Part shown: positions 36,101-51,100 of the stretch, piece by piece
How the letters are laid out: each line of letters begins with the position of its first letter
Position numbering within the stretch: position 1 is the first letter of the stretch
Assembly (NCBI RefSeq): GCF_032854445.1
Contig: NC_088295.1
Span: forward strand, 91,689,805-91,753,804
Direction of reading: 5' to 3'
Source: Liolophura sinensis
Taxonomy: Eukaryota; Mollusca; Polyplacophora; Chitonida; Chitonidae
Length of the DNA: 64,000 bases
The notes under the pieces: generated by a model
Seen by the model: the letters and a program-made list of their open reading frames with translations, nothing else
Told to the model about the DNA's origin: nothing
Database searches by the model: none
Made by a program: the position numbers and the translations under genes

Positions 36101-39100
36101 AATACTAACCTGTGATTCCCCATCCCCGTACTGAGTACAGAGTAAACAGTGGCGACTATCCTCCCCAAAGTGCCACTTCACTTGTTGTGATAGACAATTC
36201 ACCACACTCAGGTAAATACTAACCTGTGGTTCCCCATCCCCGTACTGAGTACAGAGTAAACAGTGGCGACTATCCTCCCCAAAGTGCCACTTCACTTGTT
36301 GTGATAGACAATTCACCACACTCAGGTAAATACTAACCTGTGGTTCCCCATCCCCGTACTGAGTACAGAGTAAACAGTGGCGACTATCCTCCCCAACTGC
36401 CACTTCACCTGTTGTGCTAGACCATTCACCATAGGTAAATACTAACCTGTGGTTCCCCATCCCCGTACTGAGTACAAAGTAAACAGTGGCGACTATCCTC
36501 CCCAACTGCCACTTCACCTGTTGTGCTAGACCATTCACCACACTCAGGTAAATACTAACCTGTGGTTCCCCATCCCCGTACTGAGTACAGAGTAAACAGT
36601 GGCGACTATCCTCCCCAACTGCCACTTCACTTGTTGTGATAGACCATTCACCACACTCGGGTAAATACTAACCTGTAGTTCCCCATCCCCGTACTGAGTA
36701 CAGAGTAAACAGTGGCGACTATCCTCCCCATCTCCCACTTCACTTGTTGTGATAGACAATTCACCACACTCAGGTAAATACTAACCTGTGATTCCCCATC
36801 CCTGTACTGAGTACAGAGTAAACAGTGGCGACTATCCTCCCCAACTGCCACTTCACTTGTTGTGATAGACCATTCACCACACTCGGGTAAATACTAACCT
36901 GTGGTTCCCCATCCCCGTACTGAGTACAGAGTAAACAGTGGCGACTATCCTCCCCAACTGCCACTTCACCATGTATGTTTGGCGATTCTCCATCTTCCAG
37001 ATCTGTCATAAACAGCATGTGTTTCTCAAAAATTATTTCAGCCTTTAAAATTTCATAAAATGTACTTCCCTTCTTGTTTTCTATTTCTTTTAATGTTAAT
37101 TACCCTATCTTCCTAGATAGCCAGAATTAAAATTCAAAAGATAAAAATTAATAAAAGAATTTCTGACCAACCTACATTAGTTTTGTTATTTTTGTTGTTT
37201 GGCAACATCTATTTTATTTTGTGATTTATGCACAAGCTACAAAAAAGTCCAAAAAAAAGTCCAAAAATGGAACAAACTAACATAAAATTGCATTTTCTTT
37301 ATTTTGTCTGATTTTTCAACGCTTTCCAATCACAAAAATGTGTCATTAACAACAGTTGCTGGAACAGTCCACATTTCCCAAAATTACAAAATTTTTGTTT
37401 ATCTATTTATTTGATTGGTGTTCTATGCCGTACTCAAGAATATTTCACTCATACCGAAGTAGCCAGCATTATGGTGGGAGGAAACCAGGCAAAGCCCTGA
37501 GGGAACCCACAACCATCCGCAGGTTCCTCACAGACCTTCTTACATACGGCCGGAGGCAAAATTTTTAAGGTTTATATTTTTATACTTTCCAAAGACATTG
37601 AAAAAGATTTATTCTGCCCATAAAATAAACATGGTGTGGTTTATGTCCAACAAAGAAAATTTTTAAGGACGGCCATGGAAACACATCTACCTAGTTTACC
37701 TGTAGCTCCTTTGGCAGGAGTTCTGGGCAGCCGCTTGAAGGGCGATGGCTGGGGTGAGCTGAAGGTCAGAGGTCGACTCAGCCATTGGGCATACTCGTGA
37801 TCGGAATAGGGGGGCAACACTGCATTAGCCAACATACCCCTTAAAATGAAATAGCACACAGAAAGATGAAGGATGAGAAGAACGGTGCATTTTACATATG
37901 CTGGAACTATCTTTTTAAACAACAGATTAAGCTTGCCACACATCTCCTGTGAACTATTATCAGGTCTGATCAACATGATGACACAGCAAATGTAGCAAGC
38001 ACTAACAGGCTAACCCACACAAATGACTGTCATATTTTTGTGTAAACTGAAAAGACTTACTAGCCATGAAAATTTCAAGTCTTTCTCTTATTAGCCTTTT
38101 TCTTAGGTCCATAAACCAGAGACCTGTTGAATCTGCAATATATATAGCAACAGTGATACCTAGATCTGAGATCTGTTTAATTCTTCCCAGCTTAGCTTTC
38201 AAACATACAGATCTGTACTCTTCCATTTACTAACCTGAACTCAGCCCTTTCGATGTGCTGTCCTCAACATGTCAAAGCTGTACGATACTAAAACATGTTT
38301 TCTGTAATCCTTCAGTAATTCTTACTTCATATCACCTAGTTATTCGTGAATAATGAAGACCGGAATGTCACAATTAACACAAATGTGTTTAATTACATTG
38401 GCATCTAGCCAAACTTCACTAACCCCCATTTTCAACAAGAGTTGGTCGCACTCGGCATCATCGTGGAAAAGATAAACTTATGGAATGATTTCATTGAAAT
38501 TAATGAGATGTTCACCATATAAAGGGTGATTGACAAATTGTTTGGGAGTCTTAACTTTAATTTGTGTGTTAATAATGAACAGAAATGAACTATAATCAAT
38601 TATATTGTGAAAAAAGATGCTATTAATTTTGGGAGGAGCAACCGAGTCACGAGACTTGAAAATGGCTTGCGAAGTTCTGATGCTGTCTGAGTGGGCGCGT
38701 CCGTTAGATTTATGTTATTTGTGATGTTATGCTTTTTATTATTCCCACATAATGAGGTGATATGAATTCAGAATTACTTTAACATCACGGGACACTTCTG
38801 TTTGTGGCATACAGCATTGACACTTTGGAGACAGTACAGGTGACAGGACTGAGTTCCAGTTTAATGAATGTAACAATTCAGAGCAGTTAATGTGGAAGCT
38901 AAGCTGGGAACATGGCCTGCTAATCACAGAGCTAAGTGAAACAGAAGTATACATAAGTCTGTACACAAAATGTGTCCATAAACTGTGCGAGATTTAAGGC
39001 TTAAACTCACTCGGGAAGACTTCTGTGATGATTCCAGAGAGAACATCTGTTAACATTAAACCATGGAAAATACTTCTCCATTTGCTGAAAATGGAACAGA

Positions 39101-42100
39101 CCATTGATTTATACAACACAGTTTATACAAAAACCAAATAAAATGCATTAGAAAAAAACAAGCCAAAGCAAAAGCTATATCAGTATTCTCCAATATTTTT
39201 TACGCAATTCTTTTCCTCAAAATATTTTGTATATTTGTATAATCTGACAGTCACACGAAAATGCCCTTCAACACACAGACCAGCATTTAAATACAACACA
39301 CGACATTTTATTAAAAGAAATAACAACAAAGATGTTACTTTCAGCCTGATCAAATCCAGTCTGTCAAGTACATGTACATATCTTAATATCAATATCAGCC
39401 TACTTTACCTTAATGAAAATAGACCTGACAGAGTTATTGGCCTTTTTCTTTGCTGAACTCTTCTGAGATTCAGGGTCAGAAAGTGCACTTTGTATGATCA
39501 TCACCATATCTTCATTAAAGGCTTCCTGTAAACACAAACATTGACAAGATGTGACATCTTATGTATGCCAAGAGGAATATTGTGCGTGGAATAAAGGTGA
39601 TTTACTAAGCAACATATATTACAAGAAAATGTCACCAAAAATGTCAGGACCACGGTAGATAACAGAGCTGTACTCAGCACTGGTTATCTAAATCATCAAC
39701 ACTTTGATCATAATATGAAGGCATGGCTAGTCAAAGCACATCTCACCACAGTAATCACTGACCATGACTACTTACGATACTATCATATTCCTCCTGATAC
39801 AGCTTCTGTCTTATTGCTTCAAAATCCCTGGGGTAGGTTTTTCTGGGTATGAGCTGACCTTGCAGTTCTTTGAGTGTGAACTGGGGAACCAACTGTTTTT
39901 TCTCTGTGAGTGCACCACACTGACCTGACATACTGGAAACTATACCCTTCACACTTTTATCCTCATCAACAATATGCACACTTTTGTCCTCAGTTTCCTG
40001 TAGCACTTTTTCATGAGATTGCCGGCGCATGTCTAACAAGTTCCCTTTGGTGTCACTCTGGCCATCAACATCCATACCTGTTACGGCCCCTGTGACCTTG
40101 GGTGTCTCCCAGGAGCCTGATGCCGGAGGAGAATCAGACAGACAGTCAGAAAATGGTGTGTTTTCAGTGAGGACTAACCCTTCTCGGTTCTCACACCCAA
40201 CACAAGGTGTGCTGTTTGTTGAATAGGGAATGGAGTCCTTTCTGTCCAATCCTCCAGTCTGAGAACAGGTGTCAATACTACCTGACCTGCTCTCCTTAGC
40301 CTGTCGGCTATCCCGAAGCAGGGCACCCTCCTCCACACCTGTCCCCCCCTGGCCTGGGGGTTCCTCTTTTGTATCACTCCTAGGTGGCTCTGGCATGATT
40401 GCGTTGTCTTGTGACAAAATGCTGTTTGGTAGCTCACTAGGTACCTGAGAATGACTACTGTCTGTTTCCATGCACTCACCTTGTGGAGGTGAGATCTGTG
40501 CTGAAGATAGTTGCTGATTTTTTGTTGTGTACGGTTTGTTTGTAGTGGGCTGTAGTTGGTTTGTTGTAACTGGCTGAATTTCTGTACAAGGTTTGGCTAG
40601 ATATGCACCAATTGGCTCAATATTTGAAGAGAGTTCTCCTTGTTCAATACTTATTGGCTGAATATCTGTAGAGAGTTGTTCTTGGTCAGCACTGATTGGT
40701 TCAATGTCTGTGCAGAGTTCAGCCTGATCAGCACTGATTGGCTGAATTTCTGCCGTGGGTATCATACCCCCCAGGTCCTCAGGAGTGCTGAGATCGATCA
40801 CATCACAGTCTTCTGGCTTCAGGCCGCCCACATACTGAGCAAACATTTCATCACGTACCTGGGACAGGTCCGTGTTTTTATCACAAGAATCAAATGGTTC
40901 TAGAGCAGCAACAGGCAGCACGTCTCTGTTGAGAACTACTTCCCCAGCTTTCTCTTCAGCTGACACATTCTCCTAAACAAAGGAAAATAATCTCAATTTA
41001 GTCATTTTCAACTTTCTACAAAGATAAATCATGTTTATACAATAAATACATACTACACATACAATAGCCAGATCTCCACATTACTTTACATCCCACAAAC
41101 ACTGATACTGCCAACACATTTTCTCCCTTTCCCTGCAGGCCCAGAGGTGTCATCACTTATCAGATTCCCTGTGTTCCTCTTCCTCACTCCCTCAGACATT
41201 GCGAAAGATACATTTTCAACTACCTCAAATTCTCACAGGTCTTGAAATCCAAATTTTAGCTACCTGTCGCTGGTACTGATACTAAGTTACCTGCCCAAAC
41301 ACAGAGACACCCATCACAATTGTACAGTCTACCCTCGCTATAAGACACCTTGATATAGCACACAATCGGACATAACGAGACCCAAATCTTGCCCCCTAAA
41401 AACCTGCAGTGTAGTTTCATGTGAGAACAGCTAAAACTGCAAATGAATAATGACATTTCACCAAGAAATATATGTAAATAAAGCGACATCATTTGCTTCA
41501 TTTCCCACTGTTGGTGTGTCATCTGTGACCTATGTGTTATTTGACATTTTAGGCTTAAGCGTTTGAATATTACACAAGTATAAGCAAAAAGAATGGATTT
41601 TTCTACGAATAATGGAAAAGGTTGTAACTGGTTACATTTTCTTTGCAACAGAGTTTGATTCCTAATGCACGTGTGACATCATTGCAGCATTACTTCCGCA
41701 TGTGTGCAGGGCTTCATCAGCAATGCAGAATACATGTTGCTCACTGTAACAGGCGAACCTTATAAAGGGATTACTGCTGGTACACTTTCAGCAAATGCTG
41801 ATAACATATTATTAAATGGCTATAAAGCGAAGCGTGAAACTGCAGGGAGTGAGATTTGGCTTATCGGCATGCTGACATGTGAGAGTTGAGATGAACTCAC
41901 TCAAATGTTTGAAAATGGCTTCTTAATTTTATTCCTCTTACCTCAATTTAATACACCGATTTAGCGAAGTATACATTAAAATATTAAAACTATATTTTTT
42001 TTTTGTTCAGTAGCTATAATGCGGTGACATGATCGGGTTGACAGTTGTCTGCAGTCTGCCATTTAGCAGCTGAGGCATCTATGTTCCAGGAGTCGCTTCT

Positions 42101-45100
42101 GATACTAAACAGACCTGGACGAATTGGACCCCAAATGTATTGTAGCTTTTTTCATTTAAAAATAAATTGGATGAAACTACGGTTCTTGAATTCAGCTTGT
42201 GCAAATGTTTAACTTGCACCGAGTTCTGCAGATCAGCTCAGGCCTGTGATTACGCGATGCCAGGCTAGCTTCGTGAAATGTTAGGTAACAAAAAAATCTC
42301 ACGCATTTATAGTAAACTAACAATAAGAAAGCATATGACAAAACACAATTTGTATCGATAAAACTTCGTTCCGTGTCAAAATCATTACCTATAAGACAGA
42401 CTGTAGTTCTGTATACTGTAGCCGTATATACTGGATCCCAAGGTCATTTCATTACAGTGCGAGGTAGCCTGTAACGCTCAGGAACCTGTCCCCAAAGCCG
42501 CATGCTATAGCAAGGCTGCACTGTACTTAGTATTGAAAATCGCTGAAATGTGTGGCAATGTGAAAATGCAATACAATTACCTTACTTTCTGATAAACTGC
42601 CACTACATTCCATTGGTATAACCTTTCGCTGTCTCCATGTATAATTTACCTGTCTGCTTCAGGCTGACAGGCACTAATTTCGAGTCCTGTTCCCCTGAGG
42701 CATATCATATATGCTGAAACCCTCCAAATAACCCCACCTCAACACAAAGTTTCACCTGAGAATCTGCCTGGGCCTTGACCAGGTGTTGAGCACACTTGGA
42801 ATTCCAAAGGGCGGCCAGGACGAGGCTGAATCCTGTGGCCATCTCCTCCTTAACGGCCTGCTCCCAGGGGGCTGGGCGGACGGTCGAGCACTTAGCACAG
42901 GTGTACACCACGTCTTCTGGCATACAGGACAACAGCTCATACCGTTCATCTGCAACATACACCAGTGGTTAATACAAGTTCACACTTTTAATCGTTAACG
43001 AATCCGTAACTACAAGTTAGAATGACTCAAGAGCATAAGTTTGTATCATGTATGGTTTACCACTGTTCCTGTGAAGTGGAATCTTTTTTTTGACTGTTTA
43101 CATGTCAGCTTGTAATGACAAAACACTCCTTGGGTTAACTCCTGCAGCAGGCAGTGTGTCCTGGACATGCTATTTCCAATCAGATTGTTATAAACATTGA
43201 GACACAATGGCCTTATGAACAAAATTACATTGCAATTGGCATTAAACCTCAACCAAAGAATGAAAAGTACAGGACACAGGGATTTTGGGACCACCTGCTA
43301 AGTCTGGGCCTTGAGACATGCAGTTCACCAGGGTACTAACAACGTACCAGAGAGTCCCTCGCACTTGGCATGCACCCAGGAATCACAGGCAGAGCACTGG
43401 ATCATCTTAGACTCCCAGTCATCATCGGAGTAGCACTTGTGACACACAGGACAGAAATTTCCTGTAACACAACCCCGGAATACATGGTACAACTGAAATT
43501 TCTAACATACACACCCCAAGATATACACAGTACAAGGTGAATTTGTGATCTTAGAAACCTTATCTATAGACAAATTTTCATCATTAAATAAATAATGCGT
43601 ATCATTTATTCTCTCCATAGAATGGCATGCATGGCTAACCAAAAAATATACACATCGAAAAATAAAGCAAAAAAAAAAACAAAAGAAAAAACAAAAATAA
43701 AAATGAAACTTAAATAAATGTAATATCCTTATAAGGCATATTGACATGTATATTCCCAACTACCACAGTGATACATGTAATATCCTTATAAGGCATATTG
43801 ACATGTATATTCCCAACTACCACAGTGATACATGTAAACATCCCTATAAGGCATATTGACATGTGTATTCCCAACTACCAGTGATACATGTAAACATCCC
43901 TATAAGGCAAATTGACATGTATATTCCCAACTACCACAGTGATACATGTAAACATCCCTATAAGGCATATTGACATGTATATTCCCAACTACCACAGTGA
44001 TACATGTAAACATCCCTATAAGGCATATTGACATGTATATTCCCAACTACCAGTGATACATGTAAACATCCCTATAAGGCATATTGACATGTATATTCCC
44101 AACTACCACAGTGATACATGTAAACATCCCTATAAGGCATATTGACATGTATATTCCCAACTACCACAGTGATACATGTAAACATCCCTATAAGGCATAT
44201 TGGCATGTGTATTCCCAACTACCAGTGATACATGTAAACATCCCTATAAGGCAAATTGACATGTATATTCCCAACTACCACAGTGATACATGTAAACATC
44301 CCTATAAGGCATATTGACATGTATATTCCCAACTACCACAGTGATACATGTAAACATCCCTATAAGGCATATTGACATGTATATTCCCAACTACCAGTGA
44401 TACATGTAAACATCCCTATAAGGCATATTGACATGTATATTCCCACCTACCACAGTGATACATGTAAACATCCCTATAAGGCATATTGACATGTATATTC
44501 CCAACTACCACAGTGATACATGTAAACATCCCTATAAGGCATATTGACATGTATATTCCCAACTACCACAGTGATACATGTAAACATCCCTATAAGACAT
44601 ATTGACATGTATATTCCCAACTACCACAGTGATATCTAAAGACTCTTCACTTATTGCCCTTTGAGCTTCAACTCTGGGTGTGTACATACCTTTATCCATC
44701 AATTTGCCACATTCATAACAGAGAGAGAAATCGTAGGTCCATGTAGCACAGGAGCTTAACCCTGGAGTAGTTGCCCCACAACTCTTACACCGCACACACT
44801 TTGTGCACACCTGAAATACAGGAAAATTAAATGCCACACTAAAAATTCTTTTACTTTGATACATGTACAATGGGAGTCAGTTTTAGGGTGGAGGAAACAG
44901 GGGTGCCAGTGGCTAAACCATCAACATGAACCAAGTTAATGACAAACTTTCCCACACATGACGTAGACATTAGCAGATCATATGGGTGTTTTCAACAAAT
45001 GTTAGACTGTGCAAACTGCCACACGAGTGTCGCTGACCAATTATTGTCACAAACGCCTTATAAACAGTGACAGCAGGGTATCATACACAATTTCCCTGTC

Positions 45101-48100
45101 CAAAGCTGGGAACAATCATCTTTAAAGAAGATATTTCATGAGAGTTTAAAATCTGTAAAAGGCTCTGACATGGAAATATTAAGAACTCTTCTCCATGTAT
45201 TTATTTATTTATTTGATTGGTGTCTTACACCTTGCTCAAGAATATTTCACTTATATGACAGCGGCCGGCATTATGGTGGTAGGGAACCGAGCAGAGCCCA
45301 TGGGAAACACATGGCCATGCACAGGTTTCTTCTCCAGATATAACCAGCCTATACATACAGAGCTCTGTGTACAACTTTAGATAATGAACCTGTAAATGCA
45401 GAACATTACAGAGTCATAAACAACAAGTGTAATACAGAATATTTATTTAGTCAAGATTACTCAAAATACCACCTACCCAGATGTTCTTCTTCTTGGATGG
45501 TTTTGTGGGGTAGTTCGGCCCTAAACACTCAGGGTGATAAGTGTTCTGGCACTTGTCACATCTCAGCAACTACAAGACAAAAGTAAGACATCAGAATGTT
45601 TTATATTTAGTGTCATGTTGACAACAGATCAAATTTTAGCAGCGTAAATATTTATTAAAGATAACTTTTAACAGGACACCAATACCGATGTACCGTGTTA
45701 CAGTGGCCAGAAAATATTAATTCTTTAAATGACATTGCTTTAAATCTGTCATCCTGACTGTTTACAATATGCGCCTACCTCCTGCTGGCGCCCACACACA
45801 TTACAGTACTGACAACGCCGGCAACACCAGTTCTGAATGTTCTCCACTGAGGGCTGCTCATCCTCCTCTAAACAAAACATGTGGAATGGCTCGCAGCACA
45901 CACAGCAGTACAGCATCTGTGATACAGAACAGCATGTATAATATAGAACAGCATGTGTAATATAGAACAGCATGTGTAATATAGAACAGCATCTGTGATG
46001 CATTACAGCATCTGTGATGCAGAGCAGCATCTGTGATGCAGAACAGCATTGTGATGCAGAACAGCATCTGTAATATAGAACAGCATGTGTAATATAGAAC
46101 AGCATCTGTGATGCAGAACAGCATTTATTATATTGAACAGCATCTGTGATGCAGAACAGCATGTGTGATGCATAACAGCATCTGTGATGCAGAACAGCAT
46201 GTGTTATGCAGAATGGCATGTGTAATATAGAACAGCATCTGTGATGCAGAACAGCATGTGTAATATAGAACAGCATGTGTAATATAGAACAGCATCTGTG
46301 ATGCAGAACAGTATTTGTAATATAGAACAACATGTGTAATATAGAACAGTATCTGTGATGCAGAACAGCATTTGTTATATTGAACAGCATCTGTGATGCA
46401 GAACGGCATGTGTAATATTGAACAGCATGTGTAATATAGAACAGCACGAGTGATGCAGAGCAGCATGTATAATACAGACCAGTATGTGTGATGCAGAACA
46501 GCACGTTAAATAAAGAACGGCATTTGTGATGCAGAACAGCATTTGTGATGCAGAACAGCATTTGTAATATTGAACAGCATTTATGATGCACAACAGCATC
46601 TGTAATGCAGAACAGCACTTGTAATATAGAACACCACATGTGAAGCAGAGCAACATGTGGTGCAGAACAGCTTTTGTAATATAGAACGGCATTTGTAATA
46701 TAGAACGGCATTTGTAATATAGAACGGCATTTGTAATATAAAACGGCATTTGTAATAAAGAACGGCATTAGAAATAAAGAACAGCATTTGTAATATAGAA
46801 CAGCATTTGTAATATAGAACAGAATGTGTGATGCATAACAGTGTGTGTAATGCTGGTCAGTACAGTATCTGTATTGAACATACCATAGACACTGAGGTAT
46901 CTGTGCCATAGGACGGTACAGCATCCATACCACATAACGGTACAGCATGTTTACCACATTACTGTACAGCATGTGTACCACATAACTGTACAGCATGTGT
47001 AACACGTAAATGTACAGCATGTGTACCACATAAATGTACAGCATGTGTTACACAACTGTACATCATGTGTACCACATAACTGTAGAGCAGATAGTATCTG
47101 TAAGGTAGGATGGTGATTTCTAACAGCCCAGTATCTTGACACATGGTTGTGCCAACTACTATTCACCTTCTACATGCAAGTGACATTTTAGGGAATAGGC
47201 AATGCCGTATTATTATTATTAATATTCAGTGGACCTGTATGTGTTCTCACCTCATGCTTGCCAGCGCTGCCACACAGATAGCACACGGTCCTCAGACAGA
47301 CGGCTCCAGACATGGTCAGCGCCAGGCCATGGCTCCAGGCAGTCTCTACATCGTAGGCTTCCTGTAACACACCCAGACGCAAATGCTGTGTCAGCGGTCA
47401 CAATATAGAAACAGTAATACCAGGAGTCACTGTACACACAGATATTCGAGTATAAACCATATCTTACAGGGAAATGCACCTATGGCTCGTTCATCCGCAG
47501 TGAATTCTGAAAACTCAAAACTGTATTTAACAGTGGCATAGGCTTTCTTTTGTAATGGGTATTAAAAGTCAGTCATTTACACTTAATCAATCGGTCCCTC
47601 ACAGTAGCTTCTCGCTGTTGTTACAGCATGCTTGACTCACCCTGAACTCTGCCTTGAGACGATGAGTGGTACTCAGGGTGGATGCCCACTGTCGCTTGTG
47701 TCTTTTGTCTGCCAGAGAGCTGACTACCGGCAGAATGGTTGGCATCCTCGAACCGGTCACTGCCTGGCACAGAACAGCATGTTAAAATACACATCTGATA
47801 CAATCTCCGCTAAGGAGGCTCACATAATAGGTGTTACTTGAGTGTTTAATAATTATTTTATGTTCATAGAATGTCATGTTTTAGAATTATCATAGATATA
47901 TTTCAACTGTAACAGTGTCCAATCCTGTTAACTGTGGACAATGACTTCAACGAGAAGAGGGACACTGCATTATCAGTGTACTGAAAGATCTCAGATGAAT
48001 TTCTTTTTGTCATATGAGAATAAAGTAGTATAATTACTTTTTTTCCTCAGATTTACTTTTTTTTGCTACCATTACTACAGACGCATTTGTACCTTCTCTT

Positions 48101-51100
48101 TGGGCACCTTTCGTGGGAGGACTTTAGCCTGCGTGGGATGGTAGAGCCTTTTGATCCTGGTTTCCCCACCCCTGGGGATGTATGCCTCCCCCCCAACTCG
48201 GCTCTTGGGGATGTATGCCTCTCCCCCAGCCCGGCCTCGACTGAATCCAGTTGTGTCTGTGGTCTGTGCTGTGTAGAGTGACACAGTCTGCCCCGTGGGT
48301 GAGCTTGTCTGTAGCCCTGCTGTCCGGCTTTCTGCTGGACTCCCAGCATCTGGGGAGTCAACACTGGGTGAAGACTCACACTTTTCCATCACTGTCTTGG
48401 GTCGGATAAATGCTTTTGTCGCTGCCTTTGTGTAACGTGGATTTGAGCATCGCCTCTCTCTTAAGAAAAGAAAATGAACCTTGTACAGTTCATGTAGGTG
48501 AATAAATCTATGTGTGCTTGTATTCTTTCCATTTTACAACTATTTTGGATCTAATGAAACCTGGATCTAACAATTAACTGAACTCCATGCAAAAAGTCAA
48601 GTAAACAGGAATGGCCCATAAAATAAACACAGCCATTCTCAATGACATACAAGACAAAAATTTCCATTGCTGAGCAAAATATTTACACAGGAAACATAAT
48701 TAGTACAAAGCACTGACAAACATTCCTAACTTTTAATGTGTTTTTCATTCATTCATTTAAAAAGCAAAACTTCCCATATCTCAGGACATTGGAGCCTATA
48801 TATCAATCAAATCCTTTGGTTTCATTTTATAACTCGTATTATTATGTCCTGAACATCATATAAAATCCGTGTTAATTACAGTTAAATCTACTCACGCGCA
48901 GGCCTGTTTCAGAATGCTTTTCCCTCCAAATTTAGGCTTATCCCTGGAAAATAAAAAAGTGCATGTTAGTATCTATTGAACTCCAGAACTGGAACAAGCG
49001 TTTGTTACATACATGTATACATATGTCATGGCTCATAACTATCCCATTACAAATACACCACAAACACAACAGATAACAATTCATATGGGGAGTAAATAAG
49101 CTCCCTGCAGACCTAAGAGCAAGACACTGGGCTCTCCAATTATCCCAATACTACATGATTAATTGTGTTATGACCTAGACACTGGGGACACATTTAAGGT
49201 TATTTTACTTTCAGTTTACAGCCAGATGTGACTACATGAGACACCCCTCTTCTCCATTATTCTAACACTGTTGGTACATTTGACTACTTACTGACAGTAT
49301 ATACACTGCCCACAGTCAGAGGCTCGGCATCCCTTGCACTCATTACACCGCACCTTTCGCCGCCTGACCCCTCGAAACGGCTTCACCTGAGTTTTTTTGG
49401 CCGTGGACTTGACCGGTGTTTTCTTGAGACTGACCACATCGTCTTTCTTCTCTGGAGCTCTGCTGATGATCTGTTCCATGGGCAGTTCATCGTCAGATCC
49501 TTCTACTGGAACACAGCACACGAGCACAAAATCACAGAGCTTATCACGACCTCAGGCGATGTACATAAACACTGTACCCTCTACTTCATACATTATGGCC
49601 ACTAAAATGCTGATAACAGCTTTTAAATAATAAAGGATTACCAAAATACTATGTTTACCTTTACTTGGCCAATACAAAACACATTCTATATGTGATTTAC
49701 ATACACGTTAAGTGTATTTAATCAACAATCAAAATTAATAGATAAACAAACAAATCCACCCTACCTGCTTTCTCCTTCTCATCCTTCAGTATTTTCACTT
49801 TCTCCTGTTTTGGCAAAGCACTTAGTCGGAATTCTGCTGCGCTGGGGAATGTGGCAACAGGTTTGCCCAGGACAACTGCGGCTTTACGGCAAACGTGTTT
49901 GATGCGAGGGCCACGCCCGTCTGGGGCAGGTGGGGCAGGTGTGTCTGCTGGAGGGGGCCCATCTCCATGCTTATTGGGGGAAACAGGGGAGGACTTGACT
50001 GAGGATGGCGACAGAAGCCTAACCAGGGTTCCCCCATCTGAGTGACTCCTATCCTCTTCACCTAAAAATAATATATCAACATGCAAGACAATCCTGAACA
50101 GTTTTATCCTTACAAATTTCAGTATTCATTGTCATTCCTTTCCTTTTTATTCTTTATTCTTCGCCTCTTAGAGTCTTAGATGAATATAGATTAGGTATGC
50201 TACAGGACAAATTTAGCCTCTCCACAAGTTGACTCTGCATAGGTTTGCCTTCACAACTCATAGTGACAAACAATGACCAATGGTTTTGAACGGGTTTATT
50301 TTATGCTACTGAACATGCATATATCTTTCTATCTGTTTAATAGGTGTTTTTCCTCCCCCCCCCCCCCCCTCTGTTTATTGTTTTTAATGTTTTTAAGGGC
50401 CTTAGAGATGTTGAGTCCAAGAATGTGCTCTGTTCTACATTTTTATATGGAGCTTTCTGGTAAACAAAACAACACAGACACACTAAAATGGGAATGATGT
50501 GTACAAAGTCCGACCAAAAGTACATGTTTATTACCTTTACTCCGTCGTTCTTGTTTCTTCTCCTTCTCTTCTGGTCTTTTCTGAACTCTGCCCTCAGTTT
50601 TATGGATAGCTCCATCTTTACCTTTGAGTGAAGCCTTAGACCCAGTCTTTAAAATACGACTAAGTTTGTCATATGACAAGGATCGCGATGCTCCTGTCTT
50701 TCTTGGAGCGGCAGCCATCTTTGGAAACATCTCTGCGCATTTTTGGAAGCGACAAGCACGGCACAACATTTTGTTTTTAAAACTTATCTCACATTTACCT
50801 GCAAACAAAAAAAAAAACAAATGGATTTTTCTTATGCATCAATGAAGGAAATTGTTTCCAAATATCTGTGGCACCAATGTGGACATATTCGAAAAATAAA
50901 AAATACAAAGATGCGTCAAAAGTGTTAAAGCAGTTATTTATCTCCAGTTATCCAATGCACCTCACAAACAAGGTAATTGAGATTTCATTCTAAGGAAAAA
51001 CATTTTCTACCAGAAAGCAACAAAACTGAAACAAACTGTTGGTAGTATATCCTTACCATCTGCTTTACAGTGATACTTTCTGTGTGGGACTCGCATTAAA

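Noticed and set aside
35881-36900. Nine further copies of the ePHD exon as independent constitutive exons
   Set aside because: Most lack an in-frame acceptor and a polypyrimidine tract, and including several would duplicate one zinc pair only. Treated as array copies with two possible alternatives.
45749-47044. 431-codon minus-strand frame ending in PHD1 sequence
   Set aside because: Only the last 46 codons (exon 11) are real exon; the rest is the 19-bp array and intron. I kept it as an alternative-splicing possibility, not as a gene.
47621-47803. 60-codon minus-strand frame reading [18 protein letters not shown]
   Set aside because: It overlaps exon 9 in a different register; the frame reading [14 protein letters not shown] keeps phase on both sides and matches the family HRxxxxF motif.
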